A DNA stretch of 64,000 nt from Streptomyces sp. CB01881 (GTDB lineage: Bacteria; Actinomycetota; Actinomycetes; Streptomycetales; Streptomycetaceae), in NCBI RefSeq assembly GCF_002953255.1, contig NZ_CP026498.1, forward strand, positions 9,901,025-9,965,024, written 5' to 3'. The notes under the pieces are model-generated. The model worked only from the letters and a program-made list of their open reading frames with translations. It did no database searches and was not told the origin of the DNA. Positions 1 to 8,683 of this stretch are shown in pieces (position 1 is the first letter of the stretch; every line of letters starts with the position of its first letter). The position numbers and the translations under genes were made by a program.

Positions 1-1091
1 GGCCCTGTGAGCACCACCCGTACACCCTGATGACGGCCGGCTCGCTCGGCGCCGACCGGCGGGCCCTCGGCCGGTTCCAGGCCGCGCTCGACCTCGACCG
101 CGAAATCCTCGACCAGTTCCGCGGGTTGTTCGGCGACGACAACCCGCGCACGCTCTCCATGGCCAACAACCTGGCGATCGACCACCGGCTGGCCGGCGAC
201 AGTGAGGCCGCCCTCGAACTCGACCGGGAGACGCTGGACCTGCGCACCGCCGTCCTCGGGCCGCGCCACCCGTACACCCTCTCCAGCAAGACCTGCCTCG
301 CCCGCGACCTGCACGAACTCGGCGACTCCGAAAGCGCGATCACACTCCTGCGGGAGGTCATGGCCGACCTCGAAGGCGTCCTGGAGCCCGACCTCCCCGA
401 GCACCTGCGCAACGCCACCCTGCTGGGCGCCGCGCTGCGCCGGACCGGGCGGCTCGTGGAGGCCCGCCGGATCACCGACGCGGCGTTCGACCGCTACCAG
501 GAGCGGTACGGCTTCGACGCACCCGACAGCCTGGTGTGCTCGCTCGGCCGGGCCGCCGACCACAGCGCCGCCGGCGACCACGCGGCCGCCCACGGCCTCA
601 CCGCGCGCGTCCACGCCACCTACCGGAGGATGTTCGGCGACGAGCACCCGTTCACCCTGGCCTGTGCCAACAACCTCGCCGTCCACCGGCGCCGCGCCGG
701 GGACAGCGGCGCGGCCGCCCGGGAGGGGCGCGCCACGGTGGACGCCCTCACCCGGGCGGTCGGGCCGGACCACCCGTTCACCCTGTGCGCGACCGCCAAC
801 CTCGCCAACGCCCTGGCCGACGAGGGCCGTTACGGCGAAGCCGGCCGGCTCCACCGCCAGGCCGTCGACGGGCTGGCCGGCCGCCTCGGGCCGGACCACC
901 CCGACACCCTCGCCTGCGCGGCCGACCTGGCGCTCACCCACCTCAGGAGCGGCGGCGCCCCGGCCGCCGCCGAGCTGCACCGGCGCGCCACCGCGGGCCT
1001 CGCGCGCCGCCTCGGCGGGGACCATCCCGAGGCCCTCACGGCCCGTGCGCCGCGGCCCCTCGACCGCGTCCTGGAGACCCAGCCGATCTGA
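1..1091 (+). CDS. Tetratricopeptide-repeat protein, C-terminal part (5' end outside window)
   Basis: The frame is open to the first base of the window, so the ATG at 30 is internal. Bases 3-29 already encode a repeat motif (HHPYTL). About eight kinesin-light-chain-type TPR units of roughly 42 residues follow, each marked by a G-D/P-D-HP-x-TL signature. The last residues (RPLDRVLETQPI) resemble the C-terminus of FxsT-type TPR proteins of the actinobacterial FxSxx-COOH system; this is recall, and the diagnostic N-terminal half lies outside. It could equally be the TPR half of an NB-ARC-type STAND ATPase. TPR units act in protein-protein contacts. The next gene is convergent, 67 bp away. Confidence 0.75.
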   Translation, partial: PCEHHPYTLMTAGSLGADRRALGRFQAALDLDREILDQFRGLFGDDNPRTLSMANNLAIDHRLAGDSEAALELDRETLDLRTAVLGPRHPYTLSSKTCLARDLHELGDSESAITLLREVMADLEGVLEPDLPEHLRNATLLGAALRRTGRLVEARRITDAAFDRYQERYGFDAPDSLVCSLGRAADHSAAGDHAAAHGLTARVHATYRRMFGDEHPFTLACANNLAVHRRRAGDSGAAAREGRATVDALTRAVGPDHPFTLCATANLANALADEGRYGEAGRLHRQAVDGLAGRLGPDHPDTLACAADLALTHLRSGGAPAAAELHRRATAGLARRLGGDHPEALTARAPRPLDRVLETQPI

Positions 1092-1158
1092 GGGACGGGG
1101 GGTCGGCGCAGCGCTCGGCACGCCCCGGCGGTCGGCACATCCCGGTGGTCGGCACGCC

Positions 1159-2001
1159 TCAGCGTTTGACCGCCACGCCCCCGTGCATCGCGATGTCCTG
1201 GTCGCGGACCGGGTCAGCGTCCGCGTCGGGCCGCCAGCGGTGGACCAGCGTGACCCCCGGGTCGAGGAGCTCGTAGCCGTCGAAGAAGGCGAGCGTCTCC
1301 TTCCGGTCGCGGATCTGCAGCGGGATGCCCCGCGCGTTGTACTCGCGGCCGACACCGCCGACGCCCACCGGGTCGGTGTCACCGGTGAAGACGGTCAGGG
1401 CCAGGAAGCTGCCCGGGGCCAGCTCGTCCATGAAGCGGCGCACGATGCCCTGCGGGTCGTCCTCGTCGAGGACGAAGTGGACGATCGCGATCAGCGAGAG
1501 CGCCACCGGCTGCGAGAGGTCCAGCACCTCGCGCAGCTCCGGCGCGCCGAGGATGGCGTCGGGGTCACGCAGGTCGGCGTCGACGTAGCAGGTCCGGCCC
1601 TCCTCCGTGCTCGACATCAGGGCTCGCGCATGGGTCAGCACGATCGGGTCGTTGTCGACGTAGGCGACTCTCGCCTCGGGGGCGATGCCCTGCGCGATCT
1701 CGTGCACGTTGGGGGAGGTCGGGATGCCGGTGCCGATGTCCAGGAACTGGCGTACCCCGTGCTCCTCCACCAGGTTGCGGACCACCCGCTGCATGAAGGT
1801 CCGGGTGGTGCGCATCGAGACCGGCAGGGCCGGCCACGCCTGCACGGAGGCGTGGGCCGCCGTCCGGTCCGGCTCGAAGTTGGTCTTGCCGCCGATGAGG
1901 TAGTCGTAGACCCTGGCCGAGTGCGGCACGTCCATCCGCAGATCCACCGCAGGCCAGCGTTCCTCCCGCGTGTTCCGTGACACCCAGCCCATGTTCGGCA
2001 T
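1159..2001 (-). CDS. DUF574 family S-adenosylmethionine-dependent methyltransferase
   Basis: Predicted 280-residue class I methyltransferase of the actinobacterial DUF574 (SAV2177-like) family, substrate unknown. The family N-terminus DVPHSARVYDYLIGGKTNFE lies near residues 25-44. The SAM-binding loop reads DIGTGIPT and the following acidic position is YVDNDP. Later VGREYNARG and the FFDGYELLDPG segment fit the family. I chose the ATG at 2001 because a G-run (tggggggc) precedes it; the ATG at 1992 is an alternative. The frame stays open much further upstream, but that part is high-GC frame noise. It is divergent from the thioesterase gene, with about 205 bp between. Confidence 0.88.
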   Translation of the reverse strand: MPNMGWVSRNTREERWPAVDLRMDVPHSARVYDYLIGGKTNFEPDRTAAHASVQAWPALPVSMRTTRTFMQRVVRNLVEEHGVRQFLDIGTGIPTSPNVHEIAQGIAPEARVAYVDNDPIVLTHARALMSSTEEGRTCYVDADLRDPDAILGAPELREVLDLSQPVALSLIAIVHFVLDEDDPQGIVRRFMDELAPGSFLALTVFTGDTDPVGVGGVGREYNARGIPLQIRDRKETLAFFDGYELLDPGVTLVHRWRPDADADPVRDQDIAMHGGVAVKR

Positions 2002-2206
2002 GCGTCGCCCCCCAGGTCGCCCGTCGCGCCGGCACCGGCCGCCCCGGTGGCAGGCCTGGTGCGTCATCGTGCGCATGGTAACGGTGACTGCTGAACAGGG
2101 CTTGCCAGTTCCCGCGTTGAGGGAATCGCCGCGCGGCCGGCCGACGGCGACACGCGCGCCGCACGAACCGCTGACACCGGGCTCCCCCGACCGCCAGAAT
2201 GACGGC

Positions 2207-2620
2207 ATGACGCTGACCACCGCCGAGGCGGACAAGATCCTCGCCGACAACTTCGCCCCCTGGGTCCAGGCGCTCGGCCTCTCGGTGACCGAGACCGGCC
2301 CGCGGCACGCCGTGCTGCGGCTTCCGTGGTCCGGAGAACTCGCCCGCGAGGGAGGCGGGTTGTCCGGCCAGGCGATGATGGCCGCCGCCGACACCGCGAG
2401 TGTCGTGGCGGTGTCGGCGGCGCTGGGCGGCTTCGGGCCGATGACCACCGTCCAGCAGTCGACCAGCTTCCAGCGTGTCGTCACCGGCCGGGACGTCCTG
2501 GTGCACGCCCGGGTCACCAAGCTGGGGCGGCGGATCGCCTTCCTCGACATCACCCTGACCGCCGAGGGCGAGGACGAGCCCGCCGCCCATGCCACCACCG
2601 TGTACGCGCTGGCCGGTTGA
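2207..2620 (+). CDS. PaaI family hotdog-fold thioesterase
   Basis: A 137-residue single hotdog-domain protein. The helix region G-x-L-S-G-Q-A-M-M-A-A-A-D (about residues 50-62) matches the PaaI/YbgC-type G-G-x-x-x-x-l-x-D pattern, with Asp as probable catalytic residue. QQSTSFQRVVTGRDVLVHARV and AHATTVYAL are typical strands. Such enzymes hydrolyse acyl-CoA or aryl-acyl-CoA esters; the substrate cannot be read here. The ATG at 2207 starts the hotdog helix at the usual distance and was preferred over upstream codons. The longer open frame from 1970 has no family similarity. Confidence 0.82.
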   Translation: MTLTTAEADKILADNFAPWVQALGLSVTETGPRHAVLRLPWSGELAREGGGLSGQAMMAAADTASVVAVSAALGGFGPMTTVQQSTSFQRVVTGRDVLVHARVTKLGRRIAFLDITLTAEGEDEPAAHATTVYALAG

Positions 2621-2662
2621 GCCGGGACGCCGGTCCCGTGCCGTGCCGGTTGAACCCCGGTG

Positions 2663-2689
2663 CCGGCGCCACGTGCACCCCGGCGCCGG
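2663..2689. terminator. Possible bidirectional terminator between convergent genes
   Basis: Arms CCGGCGCC (2663-2670) and GGCGCCGG (2682-2689) can pair over an 11-base loop. The whole gap 2621-2739 is built from degenerate copies of a GCCG-CGGTGCCGG phrase. It lies between the thioesterase stop and the stop of the convergent CBS gene. There is no T-run. Confidence 0.4.
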
Positions 2690-2739
2690 TCGAGCCGCGG
2701 TGCCGCTTGAACCCGGCGCCGGCCGAGCCGCGGTGCCGG

Positions 2740-3204
2740 TCAGACGCCCTGCGGCTGCTGCACCTCCGTCGACCTCGGCTCCTCCTCCGCGCAGACCGCC
2801 GAGACGAACTCCGCCAGCCGGGCCTGCGGAAGCCCGCGGGCGATGTCGGCCTCGCTGATCATCCCGACGAGCTCGTGCTCCGGGTGGTTGATCACCGGCA
2901 GCCGGCGCACCCGGTACTGCTCCATCACCCGCAGCACCTGCTCGGCGTCCTCGTCCGCCTCCACGGTCATCGGCCGCCCCTCGGCCAGTTCGCCGGCGGT
3001 GACCGCCGCCGGGTCGCGGCCCTCGGCGACGCACTTCAGCACGATGTCCCGGTCGGTGACGATGCCCAGCAGCTTCTGCCGCTCACCGCAGATGGGCAGC
3101 GCCCCGACGCCTCGTTCCTTCATGATCCGGGCTGCCGTGGCGAGCGTCTCGTGCTCGCGGATGCACTCCGCGCCCGGGTGCATGATGTCGCTGGCTCTGG
3201 TCAT
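2740..3204 (-). CDS. Two-CBS-domain protein
   Basis: A 154-residue protein made almost entirely of a CBS pair. CBS1 covers about residues 10-65 (ASDIMHPG...GIVTDRDI) and CBS2 about 75-130 (MTVEADEDAEQVLRVMEQYRVRRLPVI...GMISEADI). A short acidic/Gln tail follows. Stand-alone CBS pairs bind adenosine nucleotides and sense energy state or stress; the partner is unknown. The ATG at 3204 has a perfect AGGAGG six bases upstream, which rules out the longer open frame from 3309. The SPFH gene on the same strand starts upstream, and its stop is about 140 bp away. Confidence 0.88.
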   Translation of the reverse strand: MTRASDIMHPGAECIREHETLATAARIMKERGVGALPICGERQKLLGIVTDRDIVLKCVAEGRDPAAVTAGELAEGRPMTVEADEDAEQVLRVMEQYRVRRLPVINHPEHELVGMISEADIARGLPQARLAEFVSAVCAEEEPRSTEVQQPQGV

Positions 3205-3342
3205 GATCGGCCTCCTGACGTGCCTGCCCCTGCCACTCCTGCCGGCTTCGGCCACCGCTTGCCGGATCCCGCTTACTCCATCCTGGTCCGACCCCCCTGG
3301 CCCCGCCACCGGGCCTCGGGGCCGGTGGCGGGGCCGGTCCTC

Positions 3343-4293
3343 CTAGGACGGCTCCGGACGGCCCCCGTTCGGCGGCGGGTCCGGCGGCGGGTCCAGCGGC
3401 GAGTGCTCCAGCAGTTCCTCCAGCGGCGGCAGTTCGAGCTGCTCGACGGCCGGCAGCTGCGGCTCCTCCGCAGCCGGGCCGACCGCTCCGGCGTCGTCGC
3501 CCTCCCCCTTCCGCACCGACTGCCGGTGCACCTCGCCCGCGCTGTCCAGGAACCGCAGCAGCTCGACCGGGAAGGGCAGCACCAGCGTCGAGTTCTTCTC
3601 CGCCGCCACCTCCACCACGGTCTGCAGCAGCCGCAGTTGGAGCGCCGCCGGGGTCTCGCTCATGACCGCCGCCGCCTCCGACAGCCGGGCCGACGCCTGG
3701 TACTCGCCGTCCGCCGTGATGATCCGCGCCCGGCGCTCCCGCTCGGCCTCCGCCTGCCGGGACATCGACCGCTTCATCGACTCCGGCAGGGCGACGTCCT
3801 TGATCTCCACCCGGTCGATCTCGATGCCCCAGCCGAGCGCCGGGCTGTCGATCATCAACTCCAGGCCCTGGTTGATCGGTTCGCGGTTGGCCAGCAGGTC
3901 GTCCAGCTCGCTCTTGCCGATGATCGACCGCAGGGAGGTCTGCGCGACCTGCGAGATCGCGAAGTTGTAGTCCTGCACGTTGACGGTGGCCTTCACCGGG
4001 TCCTCGACCCGGAAGTACACCACCGCGTCCACCCGCACGGTCACGTTGTCGCGGGTGATGCCCTCCTGCGCGGGGATCGGCATGGTCACGATCTGCACGT
4101 TCACCTTGCGCAGCCGGTCGGCCACCGGCATGAGCATCACCAGGCCCGGGTCCCGTACCTCCTCGCGCACCCGGCCGAAGCGGAACACCACCCCGCGTTG
4201 GAACTGCTGCACGACCCGGAGGCTCAGCCCGGCCACGACGGCCGCCAGCACCATGACCCCGACAATGATCCCCACAACCACATCGACGACCAT
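3343..4293 (-). CDS. SPFH/Band 7 (stomatin/slipin-type) membrane protein
   Basis: A 316-residue slipin-like protein. One N-terminal membrane segment (VVVGIIVGVMVLAAVVAGLSL, about residues 5-25) leads into a Band 7 domain: VQQFQRGVVFRFGRV, DGVTV-type DNVTVRVDAVVYFRVEDP, and SQVAQTSLRSIIG. A charged coiled-coil region (MSRQAEAERERRARII) and LPFPVELLRFL follow, then a Pro/Glu-rich tail unusual for the core family. These proteins oligomerise at the membrane and organise microdomains. The start at 4293 has GAGGAGG five bases upstream. There is no adjacent NfeD gene, which often accompanies slipins. Confidence 0.9.
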   Translation of the reverse strand: MVVDVVVGIIVGVMVLAAVVAGLSLRVVQQFQRGVVFRFGRVREEVRDPGLVMLMPVADRLRKVNVQIVTMPIPAQEGITRDNVTVRVDAVVYFRVEDPVKATVNVQDYNFAISQVAQTSLRSIIGKSELDDLLANREPINQGLELMIDSPALGWGIEIDRVEIKDVALPESMKRSMSRQAEAERERRARIITADGEYQASARLSEAAAVMSETPAALQLRLLQTVVEVAAEKNSTLVLPFPVELLRFLDSAGEVHRQSVRKGEGDDAGAVGPAAEEPQLPAVEQLELPPLEELLEHSPLDPPPDPPPNGGRPEPS

Positions 4294-4467
4294 CACGGCC
4301 TCCTCGCGCGCACCAGCGAGTTCCGGTCGTCGCCGGCCCGGCCGGGCCGGGGGCCGCCGGAGCAGCTGATTCCACGCTACGCCTGCGCGGGCGCCGCCGG
4401 AACGCGCGGACTCCGCAACCGCGGCCGGTCCCCCCGGCGGCCCCCGGAGCGGTCCTAGGATCGACCC

Positions 4468-5445
4468 ATGCCGCAGCCCGCCGCCGCCCACGGCCCCGCC
4501 ACGGACCCCGACGACCCGTGCCACCCCGCCGCGGCCGCCGCCCGGGCCAACGGGCTCGCCGTCCTCGACCGGGTGGTCACCGGCTGCCGGGCCTGCCCGC
4601 GGCTGGTCGAGTGGCGTGAGGAGACCGCCCGCACGAAGCGCCGCGCCTACCTCGGCTGGGACTACTGGGCGCGCCCGATCCCCGGCTTCGGCCCGCCCGA
4701 CGCCCCGCTCGTCCTGGTCGGCCTCGCCCCCGCCGCCCACGGCGCCAACCGCACCGGCCGGATCTTCACCGGCGACCCCTCCGGCGACCTGCTCTACGCC
4801 GCGCTGTACCGGCTCGGGCTGGCCAACCGCCCGGAGTCCGTCCGGTACGGCGACGGGCTGGTCCTGGACGGCGTCCGGATCACCGACCCCGTCCGCTGCG
4901 CGCCGCCCGACAACAAGCCCACCACCGCCGAACGCGACACCTGCCGCCCGTGGATCGTCCGCGAGCTGGAGCTGATGCGGCCCACCGTCCGGACCGTGGT
5001 CGCGCTCGGCGGCTTCGCCTGGCAGGCGCTGCTGCCCGCGGTCGAGGCCGCCGGCTGGCTGCTCCCACGGCCCCGGCCCGCCTTCGGCCACGGCGCCCAC
5101 GTCACCCTGCCGGCCCGCGACGGGGGCCCGCCGCTGGAGCTGTACGGGTGCTACCACGTGAGCCCGCGCAACACGAACACCGGCCGGCTCACCACTCCGA
5201 TGCTGCGCGACCTGCTCCGCACCGCCGCCCGTTCGGCGGGGCTCGCACCGAGCGGTGAAGCCGGCGGTGAGCCGGTCGGTGAGCCGAGCAGGGAACCGGA
5301 CGGGAAACCGGGCGGGGAACCGGGCGGGGAACCGGGCGGGGAACCGGGCGGGGAACCGGCCGGGGAACCGGCCGGGGAACCGGGCGGGGAACCGGCCGGG
5401 GAACCGGACGGGAAACCGGCCGGGAAACCGGCCGGGCAGGAGTAG
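4468..5445 (+). CDS. Family 5 uracil-DNA glycosylase with a repetitive C-terminal tail
   Basis: A 325-residue base-excision-repair enzyme that removes uracil and deaminated bases from DNA. The active-site motif GLAPAAHGANRTGRIFTGD (from about residue 85) and the family 5 second motif HVSPRNTNTGRLT (about 230-242) are intact. Cys40, Cys43, Cys144 and Cys159 are spaced as 4Fe-4S ligands. As in family 5, the first motif lacks the catalytic Asp of family 1. The domain ends near residue 255; residues 264-325 are a hydrophilic GEPAGEPGGEP-like tail built by a 12-bp DNA repeat. It converges on the CHAD gene. Confidence 0.92.
   Translation: MPQPAAAHGPATDPDDPCHPAAAAARANGLAVLDRVVTGCRACPRLVEWREETARTKRRAYLGWDYWARPIPGFGPPDAPLVLVGLAPAAHGANRTGRIFTGDPSGDLLYAALYRLGLANRPESVRYGDGLVLDGVRITDPVRCAPPDNKPTTAERDTCRPWIVRELELMRPTVRTVVALGGFAWQALLPAVEAAGWLLPRPRPAFGHGAHVTLPARDGGPPLELYGCYHVSPRNTNTGRLTTPMLRDLLRTAARSAGLAPSGEAGGEPVGEPSREPDGKPGGEPGGEPGGEPGGEPAGEPAGEPGGEPAGEPDGKPAGKPAGQE
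5257..5440. repeat. 12-bp tandem repeat inside the end of the glycosylase gene
   Basis: About 14 imperfect copies of the 12-mer GGCGGGGAACCG, with variants GGCCGGGGAACC, GGACGGGAAACC and older GGTGAGCCGG forms at the 5' end. Each adds Gly-Glu-Pro-(Gly/Ala) to the C-terminus. Length is a multiple of three, so frame is kept. Copies are most uniform in the middle and diverged at the edges. Confidence 0.9.
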
Positions 5446-5466
5446 CCCGCCCCGGCCGGAACCTCC

Positions 5467-6396
5467 TCAGCCGAAGCGCGCCAGCTTCCGCCCCGCCGCG
5501 CGCTCCCAGACCGGCCGAAGCCCCCGCCGCGCCGCCGCGCCCGCCGCCAGCTCGCGCTCGTACAGCACGCCGTACCCGAACGCCTCGCCGGACCCGTCCG
5601 CGTTCTCCCGCAGCGCGGCTGCCGCGACGACCGCGTCCTGGTGCTCGCCGAGGACGTCCTGCACGGCCTTCATCCGCTCGACGTACCGCTCCGCCGCCGC
5701 CCCCGCCACCGGCACCGCCGTCTCCCCGGCGTACCGGGCCCGCTTCGCCGCCTTCCGCGCCTCGTGGAACGCCTCGTCCCGACCGCCGCTGACCCGCCCA
5801 CCGCCGCCCCGCCCACCGCTGTCCTGGCCGCCGCCGCCCCGCTCAGCGGCCAGCGCGTGCCGCACCCGCTTCGCCGTCCGCCGCTGCTCCCGTGCGGCGA
5901 TCCTGGCCAGCTCCGGCCCGGCCCGCCGTGCCGCCCGCCCGCGCAGGGGCGGGTCGGCGAGCAACACGGACAGCCCGTCCGCCAGGGCGCGCCGCCGCGG
6001 GCTGTCGAGCGCGGCCGCGATCTCCGGCCAGACCCGCAGGTACTCCGCCCGCGCCCAGAGCTCCAGCGCCCCCGCCACCCGCTCCGGGCCGCACGCCGCC
6101 GGCAGCTCCCGCGCCCGCCCCACCAGCCGCTCGCCGAGCACCTCCCGGTCCCGCGCCCGCCCGAGTGCGGCCGCCAGCCAGCGCAGTTCGGCCACCAGTT
6201 CCTCGGTGACCCCGACCTCGAACAGCCTCCGGTAGGTGCGCAGCGCGCTCCGCAGCCGCCGGCAGGCCACCCGCATCCGGTGCACCGCGTCGGGTTCGTC
6301 CGCCCGCACCGCGTCGTCCAGCCCGGCCAGGACGGCGGCCTGCGCGCCGATCCGGTCCAGCACCACAGCGCCGACCGTGCTCTCATCTGCACCCAT
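5467..6396 (-). CDS. CHAD domain-containing protein
   Basis: A 309-residue helical CHAD protein. It has the conserved histidine/arginine motifs expected for polyphosphate binding: DAVHRMRVACRRLRSALRTYR near the N-terminus and FHEARKAAKRARYAGE in the second half, each with basic side chains. A Gly-rich insert (GGGGQDSGGRGGGGRVSGG) separates the two bundles. CHAD proteins bind inorganic polyphosphate; no CYTH triphosphatase domain is fused or adjacent. I chose the ATG at 6396, which follows GAGGGGGTG; the ATG at 6438 is an alternative adding 14 residues. The gene converges on the glycosylase gene, 21 bp apart. Confidence 0.85.
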   Translation of the reverse strand: MGADESTVGAVVLDRIGAQAAVLAGLDDAVRADEPDAVHRMRVACRRLRSALRTYRRLFEVGVTEELVAELRWLAAALGRARDREVLGERLVGRARELPAACGPERVAGALELWARAEYLRVWPEIAAALDSPRRRALADGLSVLLADPPLRGRAARRAGPELARIAAREQRRTAKRVRHALAAERGGGGQDSGGRGGGGRVSGGRDEAFHEARKAAKRARYAGETAVPVAGAAAERYVERMKAVQDVLGEHQDAVVAAAALRENADGSGEAFGYGVLYERELAAGAAARRGLRPVWERAAGRKLARFG

Positions 6397-6712
6397 CCGC
6401 GCGCACACCCCCTCATCGGGGTCCGAGGGTCGTGCCATCGGCGTCCCGCCGTCCGGGCGGCGCGTCCGGGCCCGCCCGGGGAACGCCTTCCAGGCTAGCC
6501 CGCCTCGCCGTCCCGGGCCCTGAGCACCGGGCGTTCGGCGGGCCCCGCCCGTCGTCGTCGGCGAGCACGACATCGGAACAGCGGCGTACAACCACAGGCG
6601 TACGACCCCGGTCGCATCCGCCGACCGGGCCTCGGCCCATGGCCGGACGCGCATCGCGGCGGACGGTGGACAAGGTGGACAAGCAGCTCAATTGTCAAGG
6701 CAGGAGGGCTTC
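6397..6712. other. Intergenic region upstream of CHAD and of the broken esterase
   Basis: No credible gene. It contains the alternative CHAD start (6436-6438), and near 6665-6690 a short doubled GTGGACAAG element followed by CAATTG and TTGTCAAG, which may be part of a promoter or operator for the rightward gene. Confidence 0.5.
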
Positions 6713-7412
6713 ATGACGATCAGTCACCACCGTGCACGGCCCGCCGGCGAGGTCGCGTTCCCGGATGGGCGGCTCGAAGTCCGCAACACCCCCGCCGTCC
6801 ACGCCATGACCGACGCCGACATCATCGCCTACCGCACCGCCGACACCCGCCTCGTCCTCGACCGCCTCACCGACCTCGCGGCCGGCGTCGACCCCGACGC
6901 CGACGGGCGCCCGCTGCCGGGCGGCCTGGGCGCGGCCCTGGACCTCACCGCCGTCGGCATGTTCGGCCACTCCATGGGCGGTGCCACCACCGTCCAGACC
7001 CTCCACGACGACCCGCGCGTCCGCGCTGGGGCCACCCTCGACGGCCCGGTCTTCGGCACCGCGACCGACGGCATCGACCGCCCTCTGCTGCTCAGGGGCG
7101 CCGACGACGTGCACCCGGAGCGCGACGCCATGTGGGACGCCCTCTGGCCCCGGCTCGGCTCGTGGCGCCGACAGGTTGCGCTCGCCCACTTCGGCCATCT
7201 CACCTTCAGCGACTTCGCCCTCCTGCTGCCGCAGGCCCAGCCGGTGGTGGCCTGGCCCGCCGACCGCCTGGAACACTTCCTCGGCACCGGCGACGGCGGG
7301 CGTACAGCGGGCGTACCTGACCGCCTTTTTCGACCTCCGGCTCCGCCACCGCCCGACCGCCCTCTTCGACGGCCCGGCGGCCCGCTTCCCCGAAGTCCTC
7401 TTCCGCCGCTGA
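6713..7412 (+). pseudogene. Alpha/beta-hydrolase (PAF-acetylhydrolase/lipase-like) remnant, frameshifted
   Basis: The reading frame has a good AGGAGG site and ATG (6713) and encodes the second half of an actinobacterial lipase-like hydrolase: GEVAFPDGRLEVRN, FVLDRL-like LVLDRLTDL, the nucleophile elbow GMFGHSMGGA, LDGPVFG, and DRPLLLRG. The first ~150 residues normally found in this family, including the oxyanion strand, are missing. Near 7288-7302 the protein leaves frame: the expected ending VQRAYLTAFFDLRL...FPEVLFRR continues in the +1 frame to the stop at 7412, whereas the original frame runs into Pro/Arg noise. Missing N-terminus plus frameshift indicates a decayed gene, unless the base sequence is wrong here. 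Confidence 0.75.
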
Positions 7413-7428
7413 GCCGGGCCCGCCCGCG

Positions 7429-7815
7429 CTACGGCCGCAGCTGGACCGCCAGGGACATCGTGTAACCGACCAGCGCGGCGAAGAAGCAGACCGCCGTCAC
7501 GTAGCGCGGGGTGAAGGGCAGGCCTGCCAGGGCGGGGTACAGCAGGACGGCCAGGCCGGCGGCGAGGTCGGCCGCGTAGAGGGCCCTGGGCGGGACGAGG
7601 CCGGTGGTGTGGGAGGCCCAGCCGGTGGCGATCAGGAAGCTGGTGAGCAGGATGAAGCCGGAGAGCAGGCCGGAGCCGATGCTGGAGAGGGTGGCGTGCG
7701 GTTCGGGCGGGATCTCGCCCTCGGGTACCGCGGGGCGCAGGCGGTGGGCGATGGCGAGGCCGGTGACGGCGACCGCGATCGCTCCGACGGCGCTGAGCAG
7801 GGGAACGGGGTTCAT
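7429..7815 (-). CDS. Small integral membrane protein, unknown function
   Basis: 128 residues with about four hydrophobic segments: VPLLSAVGAIAVAVTGLAIA at the N-terminus, SIGSGLLSGFILLTSFLIATGW, ALYAADLAAGLAVLLYPALAGL, and YVTAVCFFAALVGYTMSLAV at the C-terminus. I do not recognise the family. The ATG at 7815 overlaps the stop of the upstream gene by four bases (ATGA), and GGAG lies about seven bases before it, so the two are translationally coupled. Confidence 0.72.
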   Translation of the reverse strand: MNPVPLLSAVGAIAVAVTGLAIAHRLRPAVPEGEIPPEPHATLSSIGSGLLSGFILLTSFLIATGWASHTTGLVPPRALYAADLAAGLAVLLYPALAGLPFTPRYVTAVCFFAALVGYTMSLAVQLRP

Positions 7816-8474
7816 CGGCGGCTCCGGTGGGTGGGGTGGTGGCCGAGTGCCGCGGTGAGGGCGGCCGGGACGAGGGCGGTGAGGAGCAGGACGGCCGTCC
7901 AGGTGGCCGGGTCGAGGGCGGGCACGGACGGACCGGCTGCGGGTGGCGGCGGCGCGGCGACGAGGGTGACGGCCGCGGTGGGTGCCGGGCCGGGAGCCGG
8001 GGCCGCCCACGGCACGGCCGGGGGTTCGGACCGGGCCTCGGGCGGGCCTCCGGGTGCTTCGGCGGGCTTCGCCGTCCGGGGCGTCGGCGCGGGTGCGGCC
8101 GTGGTCCGCGGCGGCACCGGCCGGGCCGGTGACGGGACGGCCACCGGCGGTGCGTCAACCGTCCGGGGCACGGCCGCCGGCGAGGGCGGGACCGTGGTCG
8201 CAGGCGGCACCGGTGCCGGGGCCGGAGCCGGGGACGTGACCGGAGCCGACGGCGTGGCCGTCGGGCAGTGCGGCACGTGCGGCACGTGCGGCGGCACCGG
8301 CAGCACCGGCGGCGGGTGCAGCGTCGGCGGCGCGGGCGGCCGGACGGTTGGCGGAGCCGGTGCCCCCGGCAGCAGCAGAGTCGGAGTCGGTGCCGCCGGC
8401 AGCAGCGGCGGAATCGGAATCGGTGTCACCAGGCCCGTGGCAAGCACGGTGGCCGTGGCCGTGGCATGGTCCAT
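7812..8474 (-). CDS. Proline-rich membrane-anchored protein, unknown function
   Basis: 220 residues. A short hydrophobic N-terminus (ATATATVLATGLV) is followed by roughly 150 residues rich in Pro, Ala, Val and Thr (VPPHVPHVPH, PAPAPAPVPPAT), with a C-terminal hydrophobic segment TWTAVLLLTALVPAALTAAL. It looks like an extended extracytoplasmic spacer held at the membrane. The start at 8474 is inferred from the hydrophobic N-terminus; the frame is open to 8609. Coupled by ATGA to the membrane protein downstream, so they are likely to act together. Low complexity makes homology calls unsafe. Confidence 0.6.
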   Translation of the reverse strand: MDHATATATVLATGLVTPIPIPPLLPAAPTPTLLLPGAPAPPTVRPPAPPTLHPPPVLPVPPHVPHVPHCPTATPSAPVTSPAPAPAPVPPATTVPPSPAAVPRTVDAPPVAVPSPARPVPPRTTAAPAPTPRTAKPAEAPGGPPEARSEPPAVPWAAPAPGPAPTAAVTLVAAPPPPAAGPSVPALDPATWTAVLLLTALVPAALTAALGHHPTHRSRR

Positions 8475-8683
8475 CGCCCGATTGTCGGACCGCTCCCGCC
8501 GCCGACGGCAGCCCCTGACGGCCCCTCGGCCCCCCGCGCCGCCGCAAACCCATCCCGCCGGTGAACTCCGCGCCCCTCCGCCGCGAACGAACGGCCGCCG
8601 CCGGGTCATCTGTTCCCCCGCCGCCGGCCCGGCCCCGGACGCACCCTCGTGCCGGATGTAAACGCCGTGACATACTCCGGGAC

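Noticed and set aside
2326..4458. Long plus-strand frame over CBS and SPFH genes
   Set aside because: Antisense to two clear genes with perfect ribosome sites; Arg/His-rich noise.
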